Source: an uncultured Saprospiraceae bacterium (GTDB lineage Bacteria; Bacteroidota; Bacteroidia; Chitinophagales; Saprospiraceae). From it: 41,026 nt of DNA. This document shows, one piece after another, positions 1-8,522 of the stretch. The stretch spans positions 1-41,026 of the forward strand of contig CALGJS010000005.1 in NCBI GenBank assembly GCA_937927835.1, given 5' to 3'. A program made the translations under genes and the position numbers. Below the pieces are notes generated by a model that saw only the letters and a program-made list of their open reading frames with translations, was not told where the DNA came from and did not search any database. The first letter of the stretch is position 1. Every line of letters begins with the position of its first letter.

Positions 1-389
1 CACCAGTTTTCGGTTTTTATCTGGTATTGAAGCAGCATTTCTTCTCCACCAATTAATATATTATCTCCTTTAAGTAAGATCGTTTTTGGTTTTATAAAAT
101 ATGGAATCTCTATTTCGGTTTGCTCAAAAGATGAAATATCATGAAGGGCGATCCTATATCCTGATGTGTCGAGTATTGCAACGTAGTTTTTTTGATCAGT
201 TGAGAAAATATTTTTTTTCGAAATAGGGTAGGTCTTATATTGCTTAATCTGATTGTCGAAGAGTTTGTTTATAGAAATTTTATCGTTACGTTCTAATAAT
301 ATAAAATACGAACCATCCTTCACGCCATTCTGACAAAAGGCAGAAAAAAAGACATTGAGTATTAATATGGTGAAAACTAATTTTTTCAT
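1..389 (-). CDS. Secreted protein of unknown function, 3' part missing
   Basis: An open frame starts at ATG 389-387 and runs leftward off the window edge (about 129 codons seen). The first 20 residues look like a Sec signal peptide: a Lys-Lys start, a hydrophobic core (LVFTILILNVFFSAF), then C-Q-N. The rest is a mixed beta-rich sequence with no motif I recognise; short stretches such as YVAILDTSGYRIALHDIS could be beta-propeller blades. No close neighbour suggests a role. The start is the only ATG that gives a signal peptide. Function is unknown; confidence is for a real secreted protein gene. Confidence 0.7.
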   Translation of the reverse strand, partial: MKKLVFTILILNVFFSAFCQNGVKDGSYFILLERNDKISINKLFDNQIKQYKTYPISKKNIFSTDQKNYVAILDTSGYRIALHDISSFEQTEIEIPYFIKPKTILLKGDNILIGGEEMLLQYQIKTENW

Positions 390-452
390 TTTTATTTGGA
401 AGTACTGTTTAAAGAAACCATAAAATCTTAAGTTCAGTGGGAGTTTTTAATT

Positions 453-514
453 AAGTGTGTCTCTTGCCACCCGCACCTATGATCCTAAAGGATAGCTAGC
501 GCTCAGACACACTT
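453..514. other. Structured intergenic element (inverted repeat)
   Basis: Arms AAGTGTGTCT (453-462) and AGACACACTT (505-514) are perfect 10-bp complements. The 42-base loop holds a small hairpin, ATCC-TAAA-GGAT (482-493), and the self-complementary AGCTAGCGCT (494-503). It is richer in G+C than its surroundings and lies between two minus-strand genes. It could be a terminator, a dispersed repeat or a structured RNA. No T-run follows on either strand, so a simple intrinsic terminator is not obvious. Confidence 0.4.
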
Positions 515-598
515 GAGGGAACATCCCCGTTCAGTGAAGGTGGAAAAATAGAATTAAACGTCCCAAACAATCCTCTCTTCGTCCCCAATCCCCGCATA

Positions 599-676
599 AT
601 TCCCATTCCCATTCCCATTCCCATTCCCATTCCCATTCCCATTCCCATTCTAATTCTAATTCTAATTCCAATCCCC
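599..676. repeat. Hexanucleotide microsatellite
   Basis: Thirteen hexamer units in tandem: ATTCCC eight times exactly (599-646), ATTCTA three times (647-664), then the decayed units ATTCCA and ATCCCC. The array starts two bases after the stop codon of the DUF1272 gene on the minus strand. Read on the minus strand in one frame it would encode Met-Gly and Ile-Arg dipeptides, because six bases make two codons; this is most likely not a protein. Confidence 0.95.
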
Positions 677-678
677 AT

Positions 679-957
679 TCACCGCTCCCTCGGATCAACA
701 TCAACATTCTTTTCCAAATACTCATTCTCCACAACCGGCTTTAAAACCTTATCCTCTCTCGGTGGATATTTTTCTAAATAATTCTTTGGTCTCGTAGGTC
801 TTTTTTCAAATCCACCGCCACAATTTGGGCAGACATTCTTCAAAATATCTTTCACACAATCCTGACAAAAAGTACAGTCAAAAGAACAAATCATTGCTTG
901 GTCGCTTTCGTTGGGTAAGGACTTGTCGCAGTTTTCGCAGTTTAATCTTATTTCCAT
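679..957 (-). CDS. DUF1272 family small zinc-ribbon-like protein
   Basis: A 92-residue protein that matches the DUF1272 pattern: an N-terminal MEIRLNCENCDKSLP, then the paired cysteines CSFDCTFCQDC and CPNCGGGF. The spaced CxxC pairs suggest zinc binding like a small RING or zinc-ribbon fold, but no biochemical role is established for the family. The C-terminal third (after about residue 55) is charged and Pro-rich, ends in DPRER, and is often present in family members. It stands alone: the hexamer array follows its stop at once, and an 8-bp inverted repeat (TTACCTTT at 992-999, AAAGGTAA at 1010-1017) lies upstream, where an operator could sit. Family assignment is firm; function is not known. 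Confidence 0.88.
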   Translation of the reverse strand: MEIRLNCENCDKSLPNESDQAMICSFDCTFCQDCVKDILKNVCPNCGGGFEKRPTRPKNYLEKYPPREDKVLKPVVENEYLEKNVDVDPRER

Positions 958-1207
958 GAGAGTTGGCTTAATGTTATTAGCGTTTAAATGATTACCTTTT
1001 AATCTTGTTAAAGGTAAGAAAATGTTATTAAGAAAAAAGTAGATAAATTAGGATTGGAAATTCTTGGACATTGAATTTGTAATTCTGTCTAATGTTATAG
1101 ATATTACCCTGTAGATTTATTGAGGAAACGCTAAATAGCTTATTGATGTTGTTTGATAAATATCAATAATTTTAAAAGATGAATCAAATTTCAAATACCA
1201 ACAATCC

Positions 1208-2059
1208 ATGAGCAAAATAATACCATATCTCTGGAATGAAAATCTCATCCTAAAAAAGGAAACTTGTTTATGGGTGGAAAGAACCATGCGGGTCGCTGAA
1301 GTTACCGAAGAAGGGAGATCAGGTCATTTAGCTGCTAGAGTAAGAATAAGTAAGAACGGAATGACTAAAATTTCCTCTTTTAATAAAGAGGGAGAACTGA
1401 TAGGTGTTTCTTCAGAATATTTGGAGAATAAATTTCTTAAAATATTTAAGGAGGAAGACCGGATCTATGCCAAGAATATTTATGATAAAGATGAAAACCT
1501 AATATCAGAAATCTGGTTAAATACCGATGGAACGCAAGACGAAAAAAACTATACTTATGAAAACGGTCTATTAGTTAGAATTGAAGAAAAAGACGAGGAT
1601 GGAATCGCCATTGAAGAATTTAAATATGACGAGGATCGATTGGTTCAAATATTAAGTGTTAATGAAAAAGGAGCAACACTGATGGAACGGAAATTCATTT
1701 ATGACTCGATGGGCAAACTAGAAAAAGTCCTAATGATTCAAGATGAAAAAATTTATAAAACCATCCTTTACTTTTATAATTCAGAGAATGAATTGGTACT
1801 AAAAGAAAAGGAATTCATAAGTAGGTTGAGCGGAGTTTTGCTTCCTCCTGAAATTTGCACCTATGAATATCATGAGAATGGAGTATTGAAAGAGTCCAAG
1901 GAAATCAATTATATGGATAAAAGAAAAGAAGAGAAGAAATTTGAATTAACCACTACTTACAACGAACTCGGATTGGAGATTGAAGGAATCCTGATTGACT
2001 TTAGAAAAAAGGAGGCGGAGGTGACGAGTTATGAATATAAAATGAAGGAAGAAATTTGA
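1208..2059 (+). CDS. Unknown protein with YD/RHS-like repeats
   Basis: A 283-residue protein without a signal peptide or membrane segment. From about residue 65 it has repeated units of the type Y-x-Y/N-x-(D/E)-x-G-x-L, for example YTYENGLLVRIEEKDEDG, FKYDEDRLVQILSVNEKG, FIYDSMGKLEKV and YEYHENGVLKESKEI, spaced about 25-30 residues. Such repeats resemble YD or toxin-antitoxin YwqK-like beta-strand repeats, which usually build extended beta structures. It is rich in Glu and Lys. The start ATG (1208) follows an AT-rich leader without Shine-Dalgarno, normal for Bacteroidota. It lies 58 bases before the kinase gene on the same strand, but nothing links the two functions. Function unknown. Confidence 0.75.
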   Translation: MSKIIPYLWNENLILKKETCLWVERTMRVAEVTEEGRSGHLAARVRISKNGMTKISSFNKEGELIGVSSEYLENKFLKIFKEEDRIYAKNIYDKDENLISEIWLNTDGTQDEKNYTYENGLLVRIEEKDEDGIAIEEFKYDEDRLVQILSVNEKGATLMERKFIYDSMGKLEKVLMIQDEKIYKTILYFYNSENELVLKEKEFISRLSGVLLPPEICTYEYHENGVLKESKEINYMDKRKEEKKFELTTTYNELGLEIEGILIDFRKKEAEVTSYEYKMKEEI

Positions 2060-2117
2060 AAATAAATTCAAAAAAAATATACTTTTTTTTGTAATTTTAT
2101 AGTAAATACTAGAAACC

Positions 2118-4976
2118 CTGAAAAACAAAAAACCAAATATCTTAATCCTATTCGCTTTTTTCTTAGGAGCGAATTTGAATGCTAGTACTTGTCTCTTAGA
2201 GACCTGGCAGGAGATTTATACTTTGGTAGAGTGTACCTATGTTGCCCAAGATCAGGGTGAAGTGATCTCCATGTTAGATATTGAAAATCAGATAGTTAAT
2301 AAGTCATTTGAGCTTTATGGACAACAAAATTTTGAATTAAAAGAACATCAGTATTACTGGGGAAAAGTCCAACTTCAAAACAACTTAACGGATGCCATTA
2401 ACCTTTCCGAGTGGGTCCTATATTTTTCTCATTCCCTTACAGAGATTGATTTATTTGTCGAACAACCAGATGGAGGATTTCATCATATCTTAAATGGGTT
2501 TTATCGAAATCCGAATGAAAAGGCCTTTTCTCCTCGAGTCGAAGGAAACTTTTGTAAGGTAACTCTACCACCAAAACAACCAATTACCGTCTTTTTTAGA
2601 GCCAAAGGATCACGTAATAAAGTCAGTCCTGATTTTACCATTGATCTTAGACATATCGATGTGCTTTATCAAAGACTGCAGATAAAAAGTAGTGCTCAAT
2701 ACCTTTTCATTGGTTTTATTGCCATGATGCTTTTCTACAATCTTTTCTTATATTTTTTGCGTCGTGATTTAAGTTTTATTTATTATTCAGGATATTTATT
2801 TTTTCTCATTCTATACACTTCCAATATCTCTGGAGAGTTAGGTACCTTATTGGTCTATATTATACCCAATCATCTGGAGTATACTTATGTGGCAAACTTT
2901 GGAATCATTTTAGGCTTTATGTGTTATATCGCTTTTTTCCGAAGTTTTCTTAATTTGAAAGGTCTATTACCTAAATGGGATTTATTTTTTCAACGACTTT
3001 TCTTTATCGGTATTCCAATTTTAATAGTTCAAGCGGTAGTGATGTTTACCTCCAATTTTAGTTTTGCTCAGACAGATATTTTCTCCTTAGTATATATCGT
3101 TTTATTTCTACCTACCACGATTGTCTTTATTTATCATTTGTATAAAACAGGTGATAAAAAAGGACGATTTATTGTTTTGGGAATGGTTTTTTGGCTCATA
3201 GGTATTGCGGTGAATTCCATGATGTGGGCCAACGTATCCTCTTTCAATGTACTTGATATGTTTTTCTTAAAAGTAGGATCTGTTTTGGAAATTATGATTT
3301 TCTCCCTTGGGTTGGCTTATCGAGAAAGAGAAACTTTTGCAGCGAAAGAACAAGCACAATTCGAATTAGAGAAAAGTGAAATGATTAAAAAGCAAGAAGC
3401 GGCAGAAAAAAAGCGACTCAAAAAAATGGACGTGCTCAAATCTCGTTTATACACCAATATCACCCATGAGTTTCGAACACCGCTTACGGTCATTATGGGG
3501 ATCAACGAAAATATCCAAGGACATCTTCAAGAAAAAAAACTGATCCGACGGAATAGTAAAAATCTATTACGCTTGATCAATCAACTACTAGATTTGTCAA
3601 AACTAGAATCGGCAGAATTACAGGTCAATAAAGCACCAGGTGATATCGCTACTTACCTACAATACTTAACGGAATCCTTTTATTCTATGGCCGCAGATAA
3701 AGGAGTTAGATTGGTTTATTTTACGGAGGAAGAAAGTGTAAAAATGTTATTTGATGAGGAAAAAATTCAACACATCATTTATAACTTGCTCTCTAACGCA
3801 CTTAAATTTACAGAAGAAACCGGACAAGTAGTGGTCAACCTTAAAAAAGAAACACTGCAAGAAAAAGAATTTTTAAAGATTTTAGTTAAAGACAATGGCA
3901 TTGGAATATCCGAAGATGTCCAACCGCATATCTTCGATCGTTTTTATCAAGTGGATAATTCTTCGAGTCGGAAGGGAGAAGGCACCGGGATTGGATTATC
4001 CTTAGTAAAGGAATTGGTAGATCTGCTGAAAGGAAAAATTGAGGTGAGTAGCACGGTTGGTAAAGGGACTACCTTTACCGTTTGGTTGCCTTTTGATCCC
4101 ATTACAGAAGAGGTTCCTTTACGAGACTATTCGCACTTGCAAGCGGCGAATAAAAAGCAGAAAACGTTAGTCGATCAAGCGGCTTTATTGCAAAAAAAAT
4201 CGGAAGAAATTCAGACCTCTGAAGAAGAAAATTTACCTATTCTCCTTTTGATAGAAGATAACCAAGATGTCGTTTTATACATTCAATCTATTTTAGAAAA
4301 AAGCTATACTATTCATTCTACCAAAAATGGTCAACTGGGGATCGAACTAGCTTTTCAACTAATACCAGATATTATCATTAGTGATGTAATGATGCCAATC
4401 ATGGATGGCAATGAAGTTTGTCAAACCTTAAAAAAAGACGAACGTACCAGCCATATTCCCATCATCTTATTGACCGCTAAAAACACTCAGGCAGATAAAT
4501 TGAAGGGCTTAAAATTTGGAGCGGATGACTACCTGACCAAACCTTTTTATCGAGAAGAATTATTATTAAGATTGGATAATTTAATTACCAATCGCCTGTT
4601 AATGCAGAAAAAATATGCCAATTCCCTCCAATTACCTCAACCTATTATCGAGCGTTCAATCGACGATCAATTCCTTCAAAAGCTTAAAGAAATAGTAGAG
4701 AAACGATTCGATCAACCAACCTTTAATGTAGCAGAACTGGCCCAAGCTCTTCTGATGGATCGCAGCCAAGTCTATCGGAAAGTCAAAGCCTTGACCGGTA
4801 AATCTGTAGCCCATTATATCCGATCTGCTCGCCTCCAAAAAGGGCTGGATTTATTGCGTTATAGCAAAATGAATATCTCCGAAATTGCTTACGAAATAGG
4901 ATATACCGACCCTAGTTACTTTACTAGAACCTTCCAAAAAGAATATGGAATGTTGCCCAGTGCCTTCCGTTCATAG
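2118..4976 (+). CDS. Hybrid sensor histidine kinase/response regulator with 7TM-DISM input and AraC output
   Basis: A one-protein two-component system. Numbering from TTG 2175: a 7TMR-DISM extracellular domain (about 40-165), seven membrane segments (about 175-385), a coiled linker, HisKA with the phosphorylated His in TNITHEFRTPL (H431), an ATPase with N-box (IIYNLLSNALKFT) and G-boxes (DNGIGIS, GEGTGIGLSL), a receiver with phospho-Asp in IISDVMMP (D737) and Lys in YLTKPF, and a C-terminal AraC HTH (IAYEIGYTDPSYFTRTF). The only start proposed by ordinary codons in this frame is TTG 2175, which leaves no signal peptide. The frame is open back to TAA 2103, and CTG 2118 begins L/M-KNKKPNILILFAFFLG, a good signal sequence, so I place the start there (952 residues). 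It may control the secreted genes just downstream; this is inference from position only. Confidence 0.93.
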   Translation: MKNKKPNILILFAFFLGANLNASTCLLETWQEIYTLVECTYVAQDQGEVISMLDIENQIVNKSFELYGQQNFELKEHQYYWGKVQLQNNLTDAINLSEWVLYFSHSLTEIDLFVEQPDGGFHHILNGFYRNPNEKAFSPRVEGNFCKVTLPPKQPITVFFRAKGSRNKVSPDFTIDLRHIDVLYQRLQIKSSAQYLFIGFIAMMLFYNLFLYFLRRDLSFIYYSGYLFFLILYTSNISGELGTLLVYIIPNHLEYTYVANFGIILGFMCYIAFFRSFLNLKGLLPKWDLFFQRLFFIGIPILIVQAVVMFTSNFSFAQTDIFSLVYIVLFLPTTIVFIYHLYKTGDKKGRFIVLGMVFWLIGIAVNSMMWANVSSFNVLDMFFLKVGSVLEIMIFSLGLAYRERETFAAKEQAQFELEKSEMIKKQEAAEKKRLKKMDVLKSRLYTNITHEFRTPLTVIMGINENIQGHLQEKKLIRRNSKNLLRLINQLLDLSKLESAELQVNKAPGDIATYLQYLTESFYSMAADKGVRLVYFTEEESVKMLFDEEKIQHIIYNLLSNALKFTEETGQVVVNLKKETLQEKEFLKILVKDNGIGISEDVQPHIFDRFYQVDNSSSRKGEGTGIGLSLVKELVDLLKGKIEVSSTVGKGTTFTVWLPFDPITEEVPLRDYSHLQAANKKQKTLVDQAALLQKKSEEIQTSEEENLPILLLIEDNQDVVLYIQSILEKSYTIHSTKNGQLGIELAFQLIPDIIISDVMMPIMDGNEVCQTLKKDERTSHIPIILLTAKNTQADKLKGLKFGADDYLTKPFYREELLLRLDNLITNRLLMQKKYANSLQLPQPIIERSIDDQFLQKLKEIVEKRFDQPTFNVAELAQALLMDRSQVYRKVKALTGKSVAHYIRSARLQKGLDLLRYSKMNISEIAYEIGYTDPSYFTRTFQKEYGMLPSAFRS

Positions 4977-5329
4977 ACAATCATACCCTTATTTTCTATT
5001 CCCTTTTATAGTCATTAGCTAAAGCATTCTGTCTTTTTCTAAGGTCTTTTGTCATTTCTAATAGAATGATATTAAAGTTTTACTACTGATTTTGATAATT
5101 AATTAAGTCCATTCTAACTATTTGATTATCAGTAACTTGGTACTTATGTTGCCACCAAATACAACATAAGTCCTATCATTTTTCAATCAATTTTTCAAAA
5201 AATCCTACTCTTTACATCATCCTTCCTTGAGGTGATTTAGGGATTTTCCCACCTTTGTCCTAGGAATTATTAAGCGATTCGAAAGCTTATTTCCTAGAAA
5301 AAAATTCTCCTTAACTCAAAATAAACCAA
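4977..5329. other. Intergenic region with one clear hairpin
   Basis: No gene is seen in these 353 AT-rich bases. The main structure is a perfect 10-bp inverted repeat, ACTTATGTTG (5142-5151) and CAACATAAGT (5162-5171), with a 10-base loop. It is followed by CCTATCATTTTTC, so it could be a terminator for the kinase transcript, 165 bases after its stop. It could equally be an operator upstream of gene 5330. No good TAnnTTTG box was found before 5330. Confidence 0.55.
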
Positions 5330-5962
5330 ATGAAAAAAATAATTCTGATAGGGTTACTATGTTTTGCTACCCTTATGGTCCAATCGCAAGAACCAAACAA
5401 TTGTGGTGAGTTGGTCATCGATTTTTGTCACTTATCCGAAGATGGTAAGGCTTTAGAGTTCTCTGTTGCAGCTACGACAAATATAGGTACAAGTTATTCG
5501 TACCCAAATTTTCTACTACTAAATAATCATTTAGATACCATCGCTATTTCTAAAGTCAAACATTACGGAATTCCAGGATATCTTGTAAAAGAAAGACTGG
5601 AATTACAGGTAGATACGCTGGTAGAATTTGAAGGAATTTTACAAGTTAATTCAGGAAATAAAGCTACTTGTTCAATTCCCATTTCTTTTAAGTCTGAAAT
5701 GCTTAAGGCCGTACCTGATCGTTCAGTTTTTGCCGGATTTACAGTCGATGAAAAATCTGTATTGATCGATATTAAAGAATTTCATAGAACAGAAATTCTG
5801 GCAAGTATGGCTAATAGTCGTGGAGAGGAAATATTCCAAACCTCGATTGATAGAGCCACTACGGTAATTCCAGTTCCTGACTTAGAGCAAGGGATTTATC
5901 ATGTTTGGATTCATGATAAAGCAAAAAATCTACGTTTTACCTATCAACTTCACAAGAAATAA
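5330..5962 (+). CDS. Secreted protein of unknown function
   Basis: A 210-residue protein with a signal peptide (MKKIILIGLLCFATLMVQSQ, cleavage probably after the second SQ). The mature part is beta-rich with a few Cys (C25, and C in FCHLS and ATCSIP). The last 70 residues (from about VDEKSVLIDIKEF through GIYHVWIHDKAKNLRFTYQLHKK) faintly resemble the secretion tail of type IX substrates, with an LEQGIYHVWI strand like the usual LxxGIYxVxI, but it lacks the typical terminal KIVKx signature. Gene 6019 follows after 56 bases on the same strand, so the two are probably co-transcribed. Function unknown. Confidence 0.75.
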   Translation: MKKIILIGLLCFATLMVQSQEPNNCGELVIDFCHLSEDGKALEFSVAATTNIGTSYSYPNFLLLNNHLDTIAISKVKHYGIPGYLVKERLELQVDTLVEFEGILQVNSGNKATCSIPISFKSEMLKAVPDRSVFAGFTVDEKSVLIDIKEFHRTEILASMANSRGEEIFQTSIDRATTVIPVPDLEQGIYHVWIHDKAKNLRFTYQLHKK

Positions 5963-6018
5963 AACAATATAATTTCACCATAAAAAATAGACAATTATTT
6001 CATTCAAAAAATCAAATT

Positions 6019-8274
6019 ATGAAAAAAATCGAATTATTGCTAATTACTCTAGGAATGTGTTTCCTTTTTCTTTCTGAAATAAATGCACAAAATATTGTTA
6101 TTGAAAATCGATGGAAAGAAGCGCATTTTATTTCAATGAAGGGGCCAAACAACTTTTCTAGATCTACCCACACCGCATTGCAGCTTAAAGTCGAAAAGGT
6201 GGATAATACCTGGTTTAGATTAACAAATAGTGGAAGGGCATTGTGTTTTGAAGGTGAAAAACTTTCCTTAAGAGAATTTAAACCTGGCTGGTGGTCTGCT
6301 CAATGGAAAAAAATTCCTACCCAAAATGGGTATTTCAGACTCCAGTGTCGTATGAAACAAGGAATTTACTATCTACATATGCAAAATGGAGTGGTCGAAT
6401 GTTCGAAGCTCGGAGATATGGGCTGGTGGTCTGCCCAATGGAAGTTTAAGGAAAAGGAAGAAAAAAAGGGAGAAGTACAAGATAATGACCCTACCGTCAT
6501 CTTAAAATCTAATAATAACAATCTGATGGGTAGATGTAATGATTGTTATCCTGGAGCTGATAATCTTAATAGTGCAACGGTTCATATTTCTTATGATAAG
6601 AATAATATATCAAGATATGCTAAATTCAAGCTACGTAAAATGAGCAATGGTAAATATACATTACAAGCGGATAATGGAGACTATGTGGGAAGATGTCAAG
6701 GTTGTATTCCCTCATCACCAAAATTAAATAGTTTAATGATTCATCTATCAGAATCGAATGCTGCATATGCACAATTTTCACTGGTGAAAATCAAGGATAA
6801 TACATATGCCCTAGAAGCTGATAGTGGTATGTACGTTAGAAGATGTAATGGTTGTGTTAAAGGTGAACTTAAAAGTAATAGTGCATTGGTTGATGTACCA
6901 TTAACGAATGTAAAAAGCGGAACTAGTGCACATTGGGAAATAATCGACGTGAATACTAAAAAAGGCGTTAACCTTGATGTCATAACGATAGATGAAAAAC
7001 TAAATGATCACAGGAAAGCAAAAACGGTAACCTCCTTTACTTTTAAGAATGGCAGGACATTTTATAAAATAGCAGATAGAGTATGGGTTGAGAAATCTCC
7101 TTTAGGAAAAGATTATGTTGGCATTTATGAAGAATTGGAAATTGTATCAGGAAAAATACGATTACATGACTATGATAAAGGAAAAGGATACGAACTAAAC
7201 ATTGCAGAAAAAAGATTGGAATCCAATGGTAAGCCACTACCCGGAAAAGTAAAGGAGATAAAATCTGATAATCTGACTTTCAAAGAATTGTATAGAGTGA
7301 AATTTTTAGAAAGAACGCTTTTTGCCTATAATACCAAGTGTCCTTATGGTGGTACATATCCAAAATGTTATACCCCTAGTTGTAGTGAAGGAACTGATGA
7401 ATATAAATTAGCCTTTTTTGCTGCTTGTGAGGAGCATGACCGTGCTCAACGAGCTCCTTGGAAAGCCGCAGGTTACACAGATGTTAATGGTGATATTCAC
7501 AAAAATGCAAAAGCATTTACAGATATGATTTTTTATAGTAGAATGATGAAAATGTGTGGAAATACTGCTTCTATTTTTTCAGATGGAGTTTGTAAAGAAA
7601 TTGTTAAACGTATTCCAAATGGTGTTGATTTAGCTGGGATAGATATTAAAGATGGTATGAATGATGCGCCTAATTTTTGGGATGATCAAAAATCAGAAGA
7701 AGACAATGCTTCCGAAAATGAAACCGAAGTAGTTTATTCAATGCCTGGTTACGCAAGGAATAAACTTGTTGAAGAAGTAAACGCACTCAACTCGAATTTT
7801 TTGAAACGTGGTGATAATTATAAGATTGAAATAGATTTTTCAGGTGAGCCAAGTAATTCCGACAGTGAAACAAGTAGTCTCATTACTGTTGAATTTTTTG
7901 ATAAATATGATTTGTCATTAGGAACAGAATCTTCTTGGGGAGTTGAGGGTAATGGTTTTCTTATCGCAAATAAAAAACAGATGTCAATTTACACGACCAG
8001 AACTCCTGCGTATTTTGTAATTAGTACCATTGGCGATGATGCTTTTTTTATGGATTATGTTGAATTACATAAAAACGATGATTTATTGGTAACTTATGGA
8101 CGAAGCGGTGGTAGTGGTTATTGTTTATCAACAGATTCAGGTGACTCTTTCAACATTGATGGTAAAATAGTTAAGTGTCATAAAGGATTTAAGTTTAATG
8201 TTTCGAGTGAAAAAGTTTTTACCACGTCTAATAAAAAATGGACTTTCAGTCAAGATATTGATCCGTTAGATTAG
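6019..8274 (+). CDS. Secreted beta-trefoil lectin fused to a phospholipase A2-like domain
   Basis: A 751-residue exported protein (signal peptide to about residue 24). Residues 25-150 look like a ricin-type trefoil, with two GWWSAQWK motifs and an ENRWK motif. Residues 160-315 form a second trefoil of three units, each with an R-C-x-x-C pair (C173/C176, C226/C229, C276/C279), spaced 53 and 50 residues. Residues about 425-520 resemble prokaryotic/fungal phospholipase A2: a Cys-rich loop (C441, C450, C455; glycines for Ca2+ binding), then AACEEHDRAQ with the C-x-x-H-D active-site pattern (C470, H473, D474). The C-terminal 160 residues look like a beta-sandwich of unknown type. Expected activity is sugar-guided membrane lipid hydrolysis, by inference from domains. 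It probably shares a transcript with gene 5330; a strong terminator follows. Confidence 0.82.
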   Translation: MKKIELLLITLGMCFLFLSEINAQNIVIENRWKEAHFISMKGPNNFSRSTHTALQLKVEKVDNTWFRLTNSGRALCFEGEKLSLREFKPGWWSAQWKKIPTQNGYFRLQCRMKQGIYYLHMQNGVVECSKLGDMGWWSAQWKFKEKEEKKGEVQDNDPTVILKSNNNNLMGRCNDCYPGADNLNSATVHISYDKNNISRYAKFKLRKMSNGKYTLQADNGDYVGRCQGCIPSSPKLNSLMIHLSESNAAYAQFSLVKIKDNTYALEADSGMYVRRCNGCVKGELKSNSALVDVPLTNVKSGTSAHWEIIDVNTKKGVNLDVITIDEKLNDHRKAKTVTSFTFKNGRTFYKIADRVWVEKSPLGKDYVGIYEELEIVSGKIRLHDYDKGKGYELNIAEKRLESNGKPLPGKVKEIKSDNLTFKELYRVKFLERTLFAYNTKCPYGGTYPKCYTPSCSEGTDEYKLAFFAACEEHDRAQRAPWKAAGYTDVNGDIHKNAKAFTDMIFYSRMMKMCGNTASIFSDGVCKEIVKRIPNGVDLAGIDIKDGMNDAPNFWDDQKSEEDNASENETEVVYSMPGYARNKLVEEVNALNSNFLKRGDNYKIEIDFSGEPSNSDSETSSLITVEFFDKYDLSLGTESSWGVEGNGFLIANKKQMSIYTTRTPAYFVISTIGDDAFFMDYVELHKNDDLLVTYGRSGGSGYCLSTDSGDSFNIDGKIVKCHKGFKFNVSSEKVFTTSNKKWTFSQDIDPLD

Positions 8275-8360
8275 AGTGGCGTCTCTTATAAATATAGGTT
8301 AAATGGCTGGTCCGAACAAGATGGATCGTATATTTAGTATGAATTTAGTAAAGTAATTTG

Positions 8361-8406
8361 AAGCGTAGCACCTCATTGGTGCTACGCTTACTAAAAATTC
8401 TTTTTT
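8361..8406 (+). terminator. Intrinsic terminator after the lectin/phospholipase gene
   Basis: A perfect 12-bp stem, AAGCGTAGCACC (8361-8372) and GGTGCTACGCTT (8378-8389), with a TCATT loop, then an AT-rich stretch with a T-run at 8401-8406. It lies 87 bases after the stop codon at 8274 and would separate this transcript from gene 8523. Confidence 0.8.
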
Positions 8407-8522
8407 ATAAAATAAAATCTATGAAAATATACCGTTTCACTCATTTGAATTAGATGAAAAAAAAGACTCAAATAAAATGTACGCTTTCTTTTCCCTTCGT
8501 TAATTCTCTGTAAAATCAAACC

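Noticed and set aside
496-678. Minus-strand open frame with Met-Gly and Ile-Arg dipeptide repeats after DUF1272
   Set aside because: It is produced by the 6-base microsatellite and runs into the structured element; no family or signal is visible.
5750-5962. Type IX secretion tail on the secreted protein at 5330
   Set aside because: Only one strand motif (GIYHVWI) fits; the conserved terminal residues are missing, so I do not call it.
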